A DNA stretch of 64,000 bases from Blautia glucerasea (GCF_020537505.1 NZ_JAJBMO010000006.1:142077-206076), one strand, 5' to 3'; positions 51,987-60,865 are shown, counted from the first letter of the stretch. Translations and numbers: made by a program. The notes: generated by a model from the letters alone, not told the origin.

Positions 51987-52292
51987 TTATTTTCCTTCCT
52001 GATCCAATACCTCTGTCACATAGCTGCCTTGTCCATCTACGGCAATTACTCGTTCTTTACCGTCTTCAGTTTCAATAATCTGCCCTATTGATACTTGATC
52101 CTGCGGTCCCTCAATACTCAAATCGGGATTTTCCTTAAATGTACCCAATGGATATGGATACATTACCCGTTCTCCCTTTGCATTGAAAAATTCATGCAAT
52201 TCAACTCCAGAACTGGCAGCTACTGAAACAGCACCAATCAGCATGCTTACTGATACTCCAATCAATAACAGTTTTCGTTTCATCATATTCAT
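51987..52292 (-). CDS. Small exported protein of unknown function
   Basis: The 101-residue protein has a signal peptide (MNMMKRKLLLIGVSVSMLIGAVSVAASS) and a mature part of about 73 residues with a repeated GQ/GK turn pattern (GTFKENPDLSIEGPQDQVSIGQIIETEDGKERVIAVDGQG). No family is recognised. It lies just upstream of the sigma factor gene in the same direction. A GAGG site precedes the first of three near-adjacent ATGs, so the exact start is uncertain by a few codons. Confidence 0.7.
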   Translation of the reverse strand: MNMMKRKLLLIGVSVSMLIGAVSVAASSGVELHEFFNAKGERVMYPYPLGTFKENPDLSIEGPQDQVSIGQIIETEDGKERVIAVDGQGSYVTEVLDQEGK

Positions 52293-52458
52293 CCTACCTC
52301 ATTTCCATAATTTTTTCAGCTATAAGCTGTAAACAATATTTTCCAGTTTTCTCTTTTGTAGTTACTTCATTCCTTTTTCACTATATATCACGTAAAATTT
52401 TTGCGTCCGTTGCATACCCTGAAAATTATGTAAAATTTATTTCTATTTTTGCTACATA

Positions 52459-52511
52459 AAAAAGACACCAAATCCTTTTTGAACATTCTCTAAGGTTTTG
52501 GTGTCTTATAA
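52459..52511. terminator. Bidirectional terminator
   Basis: AAAAAAGACACCAAA and TTTGGTGTCTT form the stem with T/A tracts on both outer sides. It ends the 52524-52781 gene on the minus strand. Confidence 0.85.
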
Positions 52512-52523
52512 AAAAGTATAATA

Positions 52524-52781
52524 TTATTTCTGAAGCACAAAACGTGCCTGCTCCAGATTTTTCTTATCCACAAGGATTTCATACTGCTTGGCCTGCTCCG
52601 CTGGGCTTCCTGCACTTCCCACACGTCCCCGAAGTGTTCCGCTGCCTGTCCATTCTCCCAGCTGGTCTTTTACTTTGTACTTATACCTGATATTCTGTCT
52701 ATCTAGAATATCCCGAATCTCATTAAATCTTTTCAAGTCTGTACCAAGCCATAAGCTTTCTGAATTAAATACTGTAAACAT
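52524..52781 (-). CDS. Small hypothetical protein
   Basis: The 85-residue protein starts MFTVFNSESLWLGTDLKRFNEI and has a YKYKVKDQLGEWTGSGTLRG stretch and a basic, helical C-terminus. GGGAG precedes the ATG. There is no signal peptide. It resembles small DUF2007-type signal-transducing proteins only loosely. It follows the toxin-antitoxin genes in the same direction. Confidence 0.65.
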   Translation of the reverse strand: MFTVFNSESLWLGTDLKRFNEIRDILDRQNIRYKYKVKDQLGEWTGSGTLRGRVGSAGSPAEQAKQYEILVDKKNLEQARFVLQK

Positions 52782-52823
52782 TTTTCATCTCCCATTCCGC
52801 TATCGCTTCCAGAATATCGCATT

Positions 52824-53231
52824 TCAGATTCTTGCCAAAAATTCAGCTGGTGTAAATGCTATGACTTTGCTTTTGGTAAAATCTTTAAGATTTCGTGTGA
52901 TAATATAATCTGCATGAACCCATTCTGCTGTTGCACTTTGAACAACATCCTCGAAATCCTTCCATTTCATATTTACAGCTCTCTCCAAAACAGTGGGACC
53001 GAAATCTGCAAACTCAAATATCAAATTCAATTTGCGAAATACATCTTCAATCTGATCTGGTGTCAGCTGCTTTCTCATGATATACATCATATTGGCATAA
53101 GTCAGCGTAGAAATATATCCCTTTGCCTGCTCTGTTTCACAAAGTTTCCTGATCAGAGCCGAATCCTTCACGAATTCCGGACGGTTCAATAAAACATCCA
53201 GAACAATATTGGTATCAATCAGTAAAACCAT
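52824..53231 (-). CDS. PIN-domain toxin (VapC-type ribonuclease)
   Basis: The 135-residue PIN protein has the acidic active-site residues in order: LLIDTNIVLD (Asp6), KDFEDVVQSA (Asp92, Glu94 and Asp95) and HADYIITRN (Asp108). PIN toxins cut RNA, often tRNA. It overlaps the upstream antitoxin gene by 17 bp, the usual TA arrangement. Confidence 0.92.
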   Translation of the reverse strand: MVLLIDTNIVLDVLLNRPEFVKDSALIRKLCETEQAKGYISTLTYANMMYIMRKQLTPDQIEDVFRKLNLIFEFADFGPTVLERAVNMKWKDFEDVVQSATAEWVHADYIITRNLKDFTKSKVIAFTPAEFLARI

Positions 53232-53457
53232 ATTTTTCCCTCATGCTTTCAGATTTTACCTCATCCAGGTTATAGTCCTCCTTCAGGATTCCTGTAAGGG
53301 AATCTGTTAAATAGGACACCACAGCATCTTTTGGAATAAACCTTCCTACTTCTTTGCCATTCTTGGTTACAATGATTTCCTGTCCAGACATCACAAGGTT
53401 CAGATATCTCCCGAAATTATTTTGCATTTCTGTTGCAGTTGCTGTTACAGTTGCCAT
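53215..53457 (-). CDS. Phd/YefM-family antitoxin
   Basis: The 80-residue protein has the Phd/YefM N-terminal DNA-binding pattern (ATEMQNNFGRYLNLVMSGQEIIVTKNGKEVGRFI) and a flexible C-terminus for toxin binding (LTGILKEDYNLDEVKSESM). It pairs with the PIN toxin downstream. AAAGGAG precedes the ATG, and two TTAGCTAA repeats lie in its promoter, likely its own operator. Confidence 0.92.
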   Translation of the reverse strand: MATVTATATEMQNNFGRYLNLVMSGQEIIVTKNGKEVGRFIPKDAVVSYLTDSLTGILKEDYNLDEVKSESMREKYGFTD

Positions 53458-53475
53458 AAAATCGTCTCCTTTATT

Positions 53476-53508
53476 TTAGCTAATTCAATTATATAAAATA
53501 TTAGCTAA
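53476..53508. promoter_or_regulatory. Operator of the PIN/Phd module
   Basis: Two TTAGCTAA palindromes (53476-53483 and 53501-53508) lie 25 bp apart flanking a TATATAA core, as expected for autoregulation by the antitoxin/toxin complex. Confidence 0.7.
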
Positions 53509-53539
53509 TAATTCAAGCTATCAGCGAAATATAGATAAC

Positions 53540-53577
53540 AAAAACGGAACCACTGATTTCTCAATGATTCCGCTTCT
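53540..53577 (-). terminator. Terminator of tRNA-Arg; direct repeat C2
   Basis: On the minus strand GCGGAATCATTGA pairs with TCAGTGGTTCCG and is followed by TTTTT, starting seven bases past the tRNA 3' end. Nearly identical to C1 at 50206-50244 in the same orientation. Confidence 0.85.
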
Positions 53578-53583
53578 TAGTTA

Positions 53584-53657
53584 CGTGTGTTAGAGGATTC
53601 GAACCCCCGGCCTTTTGGTCCGTAGCCAAACGCTCTATCCAGCTGAGCTAAACACAC
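53584..53657 (-). tRNA. tRNA-Arg (anticodon ACG)
   Basis: The 74-nt cloverleaf has acceptor GTGTGTT pairing with AACACAC, a D-arm with AGCTCAGCTGGATAGAGC, an anticodon loop CTACGGA closed by TTTGG/CCAAA, and the T-loop GGTTCGAATCC. The discriminator is G, and CCA is not encoded. Confidence 0.95.
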
Positions 53658-53841
53658 ATTTATTACTTGTGAAGTATTTGTCCCTCACAACAATGGATAT
53701 TCTACACGATACCTGTGGTTTTGTCAACACCTTTTTGAAATTTTTTTAAAATATTTTTTTGTAGGTATTTTTTGCACGATTGGTACTATTTTAAAGACTC
53801 TATCAGAACTCTCTAACTTCTTCCAGCAGGACTGTGCCTCC

Positions 53842-54288
53842 CTATCTCCTGGCTTTCTTCGCCTGCCAGTTCAGCACTGCACCAATCATATAAATAGCCG
53901 GGAACATCAGCATACGGATCACGGAAGCCGGATCGAAATCTCCGAAGATCATAGTAACGATCACTTCTGCCACAACCTCTGCAATAAGAAGGCCTCCCAT
54001 TCCCACACAAAGGCCTGCATTCTCCACCTTACCTGCCTGTTTCACACCAACCACGCCAGCTGCCAGGTAGATCACTCCTGCTGCCAGAACCATTACATTG
54101 CTTGCCACCAGCTGGCTGTAAGTCATACCGTTCTGATTTAGATATTCAACAACTGCACTGTCACTGCTGCCCTTCATAACCAGGGAAAGAGTGTTTCCAC
54201 TTCCAAATGCCAGCAGAACCCCAAGAAAAAGCAGGAGCATTCCTCCCACCTTCAGGATGGTCTCTCCCGGTGCCTGTTTTTTCAACAT
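53842..54288 (-). CDS. Four-helix membrane protein of unknown function
   Basis: The 148-residue protein has four membrane spans (starting at ILKVGGMLLLFLGVLLAFG, VMVLAAGVIYLAAGVVG, VGMGGLLIAEVVAEVIVTM and MLMFPAIYMIGAVLNW) and a basic end. GAGGAG precedes the ATG. No family is recognised. It stands alone between tRNA-Arg and the M18 peptidase. Confidence 0.75.
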   Translation of the reverse strand: MLKKQAPGETILKVGGMLLLFLGVLLAFGSGNTLSLVMKGSSDSAVVEYLNQNGMTYSQLVASNVMVLAAGVIYLAAGVVGVKQAGKVENAGLCVGMGGLLIAEVVAEVIVTMIFGDFDPASVIRMLMFPAIYMIGAVLNWQAKKARR

Positions 54289-54409
54289 AATCTATTACTC
54301 CTCATAAAAAAATACATAACCGCTCAATAATTCTCGAAATACACCTTGCTAAACCCTTATAAAGCTTCAACAATAAATATGAGATTCAATATATTCCTAA
54401 GAAAAATCA

Positions 54410-54435
54410 CGGACAGACATAAAACGTCTGTCCGC
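54410..54435 (-). terminator. Terminator of the M18 aminopeptidase gene
   Basis: GCGGACAGAC and GTCTGTCCG form the stem; on the minus strand TGATTTTTC follows. Confidence 0.85.
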
Positions 54436-54493
54436 TAATTTCAAATTATCTGTAGTTCAAGAAACTGTTTTACCCGTACCACGAAGCACCTGT

Positions 54494-55885
54494 TTACGCA
54501 TCCAGAAGAAACGCCTTATAAGCCTTCTTCGCCTCGTAAACATCCGCCTTGCTGGTAACCTCCCACGGTGCATGCATACTGAGAACAGAAACACCGCTGT
54601 CAATTACTTCCATACCATAAAGAGCTGCGATAAAAGCGATGGTTCCACCGCCTCCAACATCAACCTTACCAAGCTCAGCGGTCTGGAAGCAAACCTTATG
54701 GTCATCAAAAATCCTGCGGACTCTTGCCACATACTCTGCATTGGCATCGTTGGAGCCGGATTTTCCACGGGCACCTGTGAACTTGTTGAGAACGATACCT
54801 CTTCCAAGATAAGCAGAGTTCTTTTTCTCAAAAGCTTCTGCAAATGCAGGATCATAGCCGGCGCTTACGTCTGAGGAAAGCATGCTGGAATTCTTCAGAG
54901 CCTTTCTCAGTCTGAGATCAGAATACTGTCCCAAGGCATCCAGAACCTCTGCTACACTGTTCTCAAAGAAACGAGACTGCATACCAGTTGCTCCAACACT
55001 TCCGATTTCTTCCTTATCCACAAGGAGACAGCAGCTTGTACGCTTCGGTGCTTCCATCTCAAGAAGGGCCAGAAGGGAAGTATATGCGCACACTCTGTCG
55101 TCCTGTCCGTAACCAGCGATCATACTGCGGTCAAGTCCACAATCACGGGCTTTACCAGCTGGAACGATCTCAAGCTCTGCTGAGAGGAAATCTTCCTCTT
55201 CCACACCGTATTTCTCATTCAGAATACGAAGCACGTTCTCCTTAACAGCCTCTTTCTTCTTGTCATCCGGAAGGTCCTTCAGCGGCTGGCTTCCGATCAG
55301 GATGTCAAGTTTCTCGCCCTCAACAGCCTCAGAAGCCTTCTTCGCCATCTGCTGTCCTGCAAGATGGATCAAAAGGTCTGTGATGTAAACAACCGGATCG
55401 TCCTCGTCCTCTCCGATGGTTACGTTTACAACTGTGCCGTCTTTCTTCACGATCACACCGTGCATTGCCATCGGAAGGGCAACCCACTGATATTTCTTAA
55501 CACCGCCATAGTAATGGGTATCAAGATAAGCCAGATCGGTATCCTCATATAACGGGTTCTGTTTAATATCCAGTCTTGGGGAATCGATATGTGCACAAAG
55601 GATATTCATACCCTCGGCCAGATCATCCTCTCCAATGTGATACAGGGCAATGATCTTCTTCATGCCAACCTGGTAAACTTTATCTCCTGCTTTCAGAGCT
55701 TCGCCCTTTTTCACCTTTTCTTCCAGGGAAACATAGCCAGCTTCCTCAGCTTCTTTTACAATCTGTGTGATACATTCACGTTCTGTCTTTCCTACATTTA
55801 AGAAATGACGATATTTCTTCGCTACACTTTCCAGATCCTGCATATCAGCGTCTGAATAGGTGAGCCACGCGTTTGGACGTTCCAT
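54494..55885 (-). CDS. M18 family aminopeptidase
   Basis: The 463-residue cytoplasmic zinc aminopeptidase has M18 blocks: LCAHIDSPRLDIKQNPLYED, GYGQDDRVCAYTSL, LVDKEEIGSVGATGMQS (catalytic glutamates) and LSMHAPWEVTSKAD. It removes acidic or other N-terminal residues from peptides. Length is normal. GGTGGAG precedes the ATG. Single gene with its own terminator. Confidence 0.95.
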   Translation of the reverse strand: MERPNAWLTYSDADMQDLESVAKKYRHFLNVGKTERECITQIVKEAEEAGYVSLEEKVKKGEALKAGDKVYQVGMKKIIALYHIGEDDLAEGMNILCAHIDSPRLDIKQNPLYEDTDLAYLDTHYYGGVKKYQWVALPMAMHGVIVKKDGTVVNVTIGEDEDDPVVYITDLLIHLAGQQMAKKASEAVEGEKLDILIGSQPLKDLPDDKKKEAVKENVLRILNEKYGVEEEDFLSAELEIVPAGKARDCGLDRSMIAGYGQDDRVCAYTSLLALLEMEAPKRTSCCLLVDKEEIGSVGATGMQSRFFENSVAEVLDALGQYSDLRLRKALKNSSMLSSDVSAGYDPAFAEAFEKKNSAYLGRGIVLNKFTGARGKSGSNDANAEYVARVRRIFDDHKVCFQTAELGKVDVGGGGTIAFIAALYGMEVIDSGVSVLSMHAPWEVTSKADVYEAKKAYKAFLLDA

Positions 55886-56107
55886 AATCTATCTCCACCT
55901 TTCTCCTGTTTTCATTTTACCTGGGAAAAATACTCCCGGCGTTTTCCACATCCGAGTTTCATTATAACGTATAACCAGGTAAAAAGCTACCAACAAATAC
56001 GGTTTCCTGTACAAATCTTTTACACCTTTAACGAACAAACTTTCTCATCGTTTTTTTCACTCTTTCCAATACTTTACACTAACTTTTGGGACATAGCCAG
56101 ATCATGT

Positions 56108-57838
56108 TTAAGGTCTCCTGTACCGATTAAAACAGGCATATATTTCCTGCCGTCTTGGTACTGCATAACCGCAGGAAATATAGCCTTCTGCCAGAAAAGA
56201 CAGCCCTTCTTTTTCCAATTTGCTGCAAAGAAGCTCCACGATTTCCGGCAGCGTCCTTTTCCCGTCGATCAGCTTTTCCACCGCATATTTCAGCAATACG
56301 CCTAAAGTCTGTGTCTGCTCACTGTCGATCAGCTGCTCAATATAACGCAGATCCACATCCTGTTTTCCAATAGAAAAACCGTCTCTGCCATGTACCTTTA
56401 CCTTCAGTCTTTCTGGTTTCTCCTGTGCCTTAAAATGACCGTAATAATCCTTTTTCGAACCTTTGACAGGCGCACTTTTTGACATAATACGATGACTCTT
56501 TGGCACTTTAAATTCAGCTGCAGTGTTCTCATTTAATGGATAATCTTTACAAAGCTCCCGGGCTTTTTCCGTGATATCTACCGGCATATAATTGTCCATC
56601 TGGATCACCGTATCTGCAATATGGAAAAAAGCTCCAGAACTTCCGGCAACCAGAATGGTAGAAATTCCAGCCTTCTCGTACAGATCCCTGGCACGCTCCA
56701 GAAATGGTGTAATAGGCTCTTTTTCCCGGCTGATCACACGCTGCATAAAGGCATCGCGGACCATAAAGTTCGTAGCAGAAGTGTCCTCATCCAACAGAAA
56801 AATCTGGCTCTGTGCCTCTATTCCCTCCACGATCCCAGCTGCCTGTGAAGTGCTTCCGCTAGCGTCCTCCGTGGAAAAACAAGTGGTATTTTTCTTATTT
56901 GGAAGGTCATTGATAAAAAGGGAAATATCCACATCTTTTACAAATCTTCCGTCCTCAGAGCGCAGCTTCTGGGCTGTGGAACCGGTAATCACATATTCCC
57001 TTCCATCCCCCTGGATATGATTATAAACGCCCAGTTCCAGTGCATTCAGAAGGGTGGATTTTCCATGATAACCACCGCCTACGATCAAGGTAATGCCCTT
57101 GGGAATTCCCATTCCGGTGATCCTGCCCTTATGTGGAAGTTCCATAGTGATCTGCAGACTTTCCGGTGATGAAAATGCTATACAATCTCTCATAGGCCTG
57201 GACGAAATCCCGCTTTCTCTTGGCAGGACCGCCCCATCATTTACAAAAGCAACCAGAGAACGCTTCTTTAGTTCTTCCCGGATATACATCTGGTCTTCCG
57301 CCAGAAAAATGGTATTTTCCAGATCTTTTCCACTTAAGTTTCTATATACAAATGCTTTTTCCACACAAACCGGCAGAAACTCAAAGAAAATTTTCTCCAG
57401 CTCCCCTGCATTTATGGTACGTCCATTTGCTGGAAATCCTATGAAAAACCTTGCAATGATCCCCTGTTCTGTGATCTCACAGGCCGTCCGCTCCAGCACC
57501 TCCTGACCGCATCTGGTCACAGAGATCAGACCGCTTTTTCCAGAACCTTTTGCCCGGAAGGTATAGCGGTTCACCTGCTGTTCAAACTGACGGGTAAGAT
57601 AGTCTGCCAGGGTGGTCCGGGTGAGATGATCCTTATAATATGCAGTTGGAAAGCCTGCTGTTTTGTGGGAAATTTTCACGCTGATATGGGACGGTGATGC
57701 AAAAGGATCGCCCTGTACGTGATCGATGGATAACACATATTTCGGAAACTGATATGCCCCTTTCAGGGATTTATAAGCAGGATAGCTCTTCCGGTTGATG
57801 GAGCGGAGCATGTCCTGTAACTGATTTGATGACTGCAT
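56108..57838 (-). CDS. ABC-class ATPase domain protein (PF09818-type)
   Basis: The 576-residue protein has the unusual ABC-class ATPase layout of PF09818/COG3044: a long N-terminal region (LRSINRKSYPAYKSLKGAYQF, GDPFASPSHISV), a variant Walker A GGGYHGKSTLLNALE near residue 255, FLLDEDTSATNFMVRD as Walker B, and a C-terminal helical part. It has no membrane spans. Bacterial function is unknown; a distant homologue, MRB1590, acts in trypanosome RNA editing. AAGGAGG precedes the ATG. Single gene. Confidence 0.85.
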   Translation of the reverse strand: MQSSNQLQDMLRSINRKSYPAYKSLKGAYQFPKYVLSIDHVQGDPFASPSHISVKISHKTAGFPTAYYKDHLTRTTLADYLTRQFEQQVNRYTFRAKGSGKSGLISVTRCGQEVLERTACEITEQGIIARFFIGFPANGRTINAGELEKIFFEFLPVCVEKAFVYRNLSGKDLENTIFLAEDQMYIREELKKRSLVAFVNDGAVLPRESGISSRPMRDCIAFSSPESLQITMELPHKGRITGMGIPKGITLIVGGGYHGKSTLLNALELGVYNHIQGDGREYVITGSTAQKLRSEDGRFVKDVDISLFINDLPNKKNTTCFSTEDASGSTSQAAGIVEGIEAQSQIFLLDEDTSATNFMVRDAFMQRVISREKEPITPFLERARDLYEKAGISTILVAGSSGAFFHIADTVIQMDNYMPVDITEKARELCKDYPLNENTAAEFKVPKSHRIMSKSAPVKGSKKDYYGHFKAQEKPERLKVKVHGRDGFSIGKQDVDLRYIEQLIDSEQTQTLGVLLKYAVEKLIDGKRTLPEIVELLCSKLEKEGLSFLAEGYISCGYAVPRRQEIYACFNRYRRP

Positions 57839-58377
57839 AAGTGCCTCCTTTATCTATAAAAATGAACATCGCTAATGAGCGATATCACTATTTAATTCTT
57901 CACCGCATTTAGTAGTAATACCAATACGGCATTCAAACATACAGGAAACACAAGTTATTTCCTGAGCTTTCTCATATATGTTTCCTATTTACTATAGACA
58001 ATATTTCCTGACTTGTCCAGCCAGGATTTTCCTCATGCTTAAGTTCACCCTCTGCGCATTTTCCCACAACGTAAAACCACCGCCCAGTCAGCGTTCTTGC
58101 CAACAGACGGTGGTTTATTTATACATTTTTAGGGAAAGGAAAGAGTTTTTCTTAAGAGGTCGTTCTCTTAAGATGTATATATCATATCGCATAATTGTGA
58201 AAAGCATTTGTCCAAATTCTAATAATTTTATAAAATTTCTAAAATGAAAATAACTAATTCGTAACTGAATTCGAAATTCTGTCTCTGATCTTCCCATTAT
58301 GTCCTTTTCTCAGAACATAGTCTTTTTTATCTTCTGAAAATCAGATCATAGATCTTACCATCCGTTAATACTTCAAA
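57839..58377. other. Intergenic region with hairpins
   Basis: This region upstream of the ABC-class ATPase and downstream of the histidine phosphatase holds an AAACCACCG / CGGTGGTTT hairpin (58074-58116), likely a terminator of the phosphatase gene, and a CTTAAGAG / CTCTTAAG hairpin (58151-58172). No gene was found. Confidence 0.55.
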
Positions 58378-58424
58378 GGTTACTGTTCACGACCTCCACA
58401 GCAACACCTTTCTCAATGCACAAG
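58378..58424 (+). repeat. Family A repeat, partial copy A9
   Basis: GGTTACTGTTCACGACCTCC and CAACACCTTTCTCAATGCAC match the left part of family A. It stops right at the end of the histidine phosphatase gene. Confidence 0.6.
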
Positions 58425-58425
58425 A

Positions 58426-59157
58426 TCAGTCATGTCTCTGATCTTTATTTCCATATGCTTCACAAAATCTCGCTGCAAAAGCCGGCGGTTCGTTATTTGC
58501 GTAAAGATGTGAAATATCCCCGAAGGAGTTCATACGGAGTGCAGCGATCCCCTGGCGGCGTTCTTCTGTTGTCAGGGTTGTCACAGAAGAAGGCGCTGCC
58601 ACGCAGCCATGCCACAGTACCATAGGAGAGATATTCAGCAGATGGCTCAGAAGTACGCATTCCAGTCCGAAATGACAGAAGAAAACGATCGTATCGTTAT
58701 TCTCCTCATTCACTTTATAATAGTGCCCTTCGCGCTCATATCCATGCTTTGCCAGAAGCTTGTCGAACTCCCCGATCACCCGGTCATATTCTTCTTTCAC
58801 ATGCCCCTCCTGCATGGCCTCATTTTCAAACCAGTGGTCATACTGGAAAAATCTCTCGTCTGCCATCCAGTCCTGAGGTAGCCAGTCCCACGCAATGATC
58901 TTCTTATCTGTCACATCCGGCCGCCAGATCTGACAAGGAAATTCCTTCAGCCATTCACACTCTGTGGCTATTCTGCCCATCTTTTTCAACGTCGGTGCAG
59001 CAGTGTCCTTCGCTCTTCCAAGAGGAGATACATAGAATGCTTTTACCTCTAATTTAGAAAGCTTCTGGGAAAGATACTCCACCTCTTTCCAGCCTTTTTC
59101 CGTAAGGGAATCTATATCATAATCCGGGTCGCCATGGCGCACAATCAATAATTTCAT
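58426..59157 (-). CDS. Histidine phosphatase family protein
   Basis: The 243-residue phosphoglycerate-mutase-like protein has the phosphohistidine loop LIVRHGDPDYD (His8), YVSPLGRAKDTA, a catalytic Glu region and FFCHFGLECVLLSH with the second His. It would dephosphorylate a small metabolite. The ATG at 59155-59157 has GAGGAG upstream; an extension to 59229 has no site. The last few residues run into repeat A9. Confidence 0.9.
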   Translation of the reverse strand: MKLLIVRHGDPDYDIDSLTEKGWKEVEYLSQKLSKLEVKAFYVSPLGRAKDTAAPTLKKMGRIATECEWLKEFPCQIWRPDVTDKKIIAWDWLPQDWMADERFFQYDHWFENEAMQEGHVKEEYDRVIGEFDKLLAKHGYEREGHYYKVNEENNDTIVFFCHFGLECVLLSHLLNISPMVLWHGCVAAPSSVTTLTTEERRQGIAALRMNSFGDISHLYANNEPPAFAARFCEAYGNKDQRHD

Positions 59158-59497
59158 AATGTCACTCCTCGTTATTTTTCTACACTGACTTATCATCCAA
59201 CAGACGACATTCAGTAATGTTAAATTCATTTTACCAAACTGATTCTAGCATATCTTCACAGATAATTCACCATATTTCTTACCATCATTTCTTTACATTT
59301 TTTGTGAAACAAGTATATAATAATGCTATATCAAAGGAGCTTTTGACGCTCATATCTTATATGAATTCAAACAGACATTGACCGGATCATACTTTATATG
59401 TAAATAAATACAATAACAAAACTGAATCAACACCACCTTCAGATTGCATTTTATCCCTCAATAAAACTTAATTTACGATTTAAACGAGGTACCCACT
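59158..59497. other. Divergent promoter region
   Basis: A 340-bp AT-rich region between divergent genes, with a plausible plus-strand promoter at 59292-59321. No gene or repeat. Confidence 0.5.
59292..59321 (+). promoter_or_regulatory. Probable promoter of the alpha/beta hydrolase gene
   Basis: TTTACA at 59292-59297 and TATAAT at 59316-59321 are 18 bp apart; the start codon is 177 bp downstream, leaving a long leader. Confidence 0.5.
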
Positions 59498-60064
59498 ATG
59501 AAAAAACTTGCCGTCATTTTCCCAGGTGTCGGTTACACCTGCACCAAGCCCCTTCTCTATTACACAGCAGCCATGGCCGCCGAACACAATTATGAGATCA
59601 TCCGCCTTGACTACGGTCAGGACATCCATACCTTCTACGGCCGCTCCCCAGCAGAGCTGGAGTCCATCATAAAACTGGCAATAAAAAGAACGCTCCCCCA
59701 ACTGGAGAACGTCCCTTTCTCGGAATACGATGATATTATTTTTATCTCTAAAAGCATTGGCACCACTATCGCCTGCCAGCTTGAAGCAGCCCTGCAGCTG
59801 AAGGGAAAAGTCCATCAATTTCTCATGACTCCAATTCCTTCCACCTTGCGCTATCTCTCCGATATCAACGGACTTTTCTTCTCCGGAACCGCAGATCCCT
59901 ACATGCCAGAATCCAAGATCCGCGCCGCTGCAAGAAATTTCCCCGACAAAACAGGTGGGATCTTCGAAGGCTGCAATCATTCTCTGGAACAAAAAGGCGA
60001 CACCTTAGGCGCATTGAAAAATGTCCGCCTGATTGTGGAATGCCTGGATAAAATGCTGGTCTGA
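59498..60064 (+). CDS. Small alpha/beta hydrolase
   Basis: The 188-residue protein has FPGVGYTCTKPLLYY at the N-terminus, the nucleophile elbow SKSIGT (a GxSxG variant) near residue 89, GLFFSGTADPYMP with the acidic residue, and GCNHSLE with the catalytic His. It lacks a signal peptide. GAGG precedes the ATG. Its stop codon abuts that of the convergent gene downstream. The substrate is unknown. Confidence 0.85.
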   Translation: MKKLAVIFPGVGYTCTKPLLYYTAAMAAEHNYEIIRLDYGQDIHTFYGRSPAELESIIKLAIKRTLPQLENVPFSEYDDIIFISKSIGTTIACQLEAALQLKGKVHQFLMTPIPSTLRYLSDINGLFFSGTADPYMPESKIRAAARNFPDKTGGIFEGCNHSLEQKGDTLGALKNVRLIVECLDKMLV

Positions 60065-60355
60065 TCACATAGCGGCCAGCATTCCCATTCCCTGCAAAAG
60101 ATCTATGGTATCCTTGATCCCTGCTGCATAAGCCAGATCGGAATAGCGCTCATCTCTGGTCTGCAGGCATGCAATATAATCGTCGATCACCCGCTTCACA
60201 GTATGAGGCAGCTGAAGCTGATCGTACCTGGCTTCCAGGTATTTCAGGTCCTCATTGTCCTGTTTGATGTAAGAGTCATTTTCGTCCACTCTCTGCTGCT
60301 CCATCACCATTTTCTCAATGTTCTGAAGCATGATCATTCTTGTTGTCATTTCCAT
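60065..60355 (-). CDS. Small helical protein of unknown function
   Basis: The 96-residue product is strongly helical (MIMLQNIEKMVMEQQRVDE, DLKYLEARYDQLQLP) and ends GIKDTIDLLQGMGMLAAM. AGGAGG precedes the ATG. No family is recognised with confidence. It runs tail to tail with the alpha/beta hydrolase with no gap. Confidence 0.7.
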   Translation of the reverse strand: MEMTTRMIMLQNIEKMVMEQQRVDENDSYIKQDNEDLKYLEARYDQLQLPHTVKRVIDDYIACLQTRDERYSDLAYAAGIKDTIDLLQGMGMLAAM

Positions 60356-60693
60356 TATCGTTTTCCTCCTGATATGTATTCATAATTCATAGTTCATTGG
60401 TAACGTTTTCCCGAAGCTGCCAGTTCTTTACGGTAGCTTCCATCTGTTTTGGAGTTACAGTTCAAGTGAAAATAAGTTCCATTACCGTTCACGAAATTAC
60501 AGGAAATCATCTCTGTAAGCAGTAACAAAATTTTCTTATTTTTTCACACTTTCCGTCATTATTCTACGTTTTATACCAGGATTTTGCAACAAAAATCGTC
60601 CGACACTTTCCTCTATAATTCGACAAAAGCGGCTGGATTCAGAATGGAAAATGGTCTTCTTTGTCCCCAGTTCCAGGCCCGCCTCATAACACT

Positions 60694-60751
60694 AGAGCGT
60701 GTTTGAAAAAGGCTTTCTGCAAGATGTGCAACACAATTTGTGGGAGATTTT
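60694..60751 (+). repeat. Family B repeat, copy B2 (left half, joined to a family A end)
   Basis: GAGCGTGTTTGAAAAAGGCT then CTGCAAGATGTGCAACACAA match B1. The right arm is replaced by CCCGGAATAGTTACC, the right terminus of family A. Confidence 0.75.
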
Positions 60752-60779
60752 ACCCGGAATAGTTACCTCTCCATAATTT

Positions 60780-60789
60780 CCCCCCCCCC
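60780..60789 (+). repeat. Homopolymeric run of ten C
   Basis: A run of 10 C residues followed by ACACAC lies 160 bp upstream of the DUF5684-like gene and about 40 bp upstream of its promoter. Such runs vary in length by slippage. Confidence 0.7.
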
Positions 60790-60827
60790 ACACACGGCAG
60801 GTGGTTTATTTGTTTCTCAACAGTTCA

Positions 60828-60856
60828 TTGACAGGTATATAAGAATATGCTTTAAT
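60828..60856 (+). promoter_or_regulatory. Promoter of the DUF5684-like gene
   Basis: TTGACA at 60828-60833 and TTTAAT at 60851-60856 are 17 bp apart. Confidence 0.7.
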
Positions 60857-60865
60857 TACCTCATG

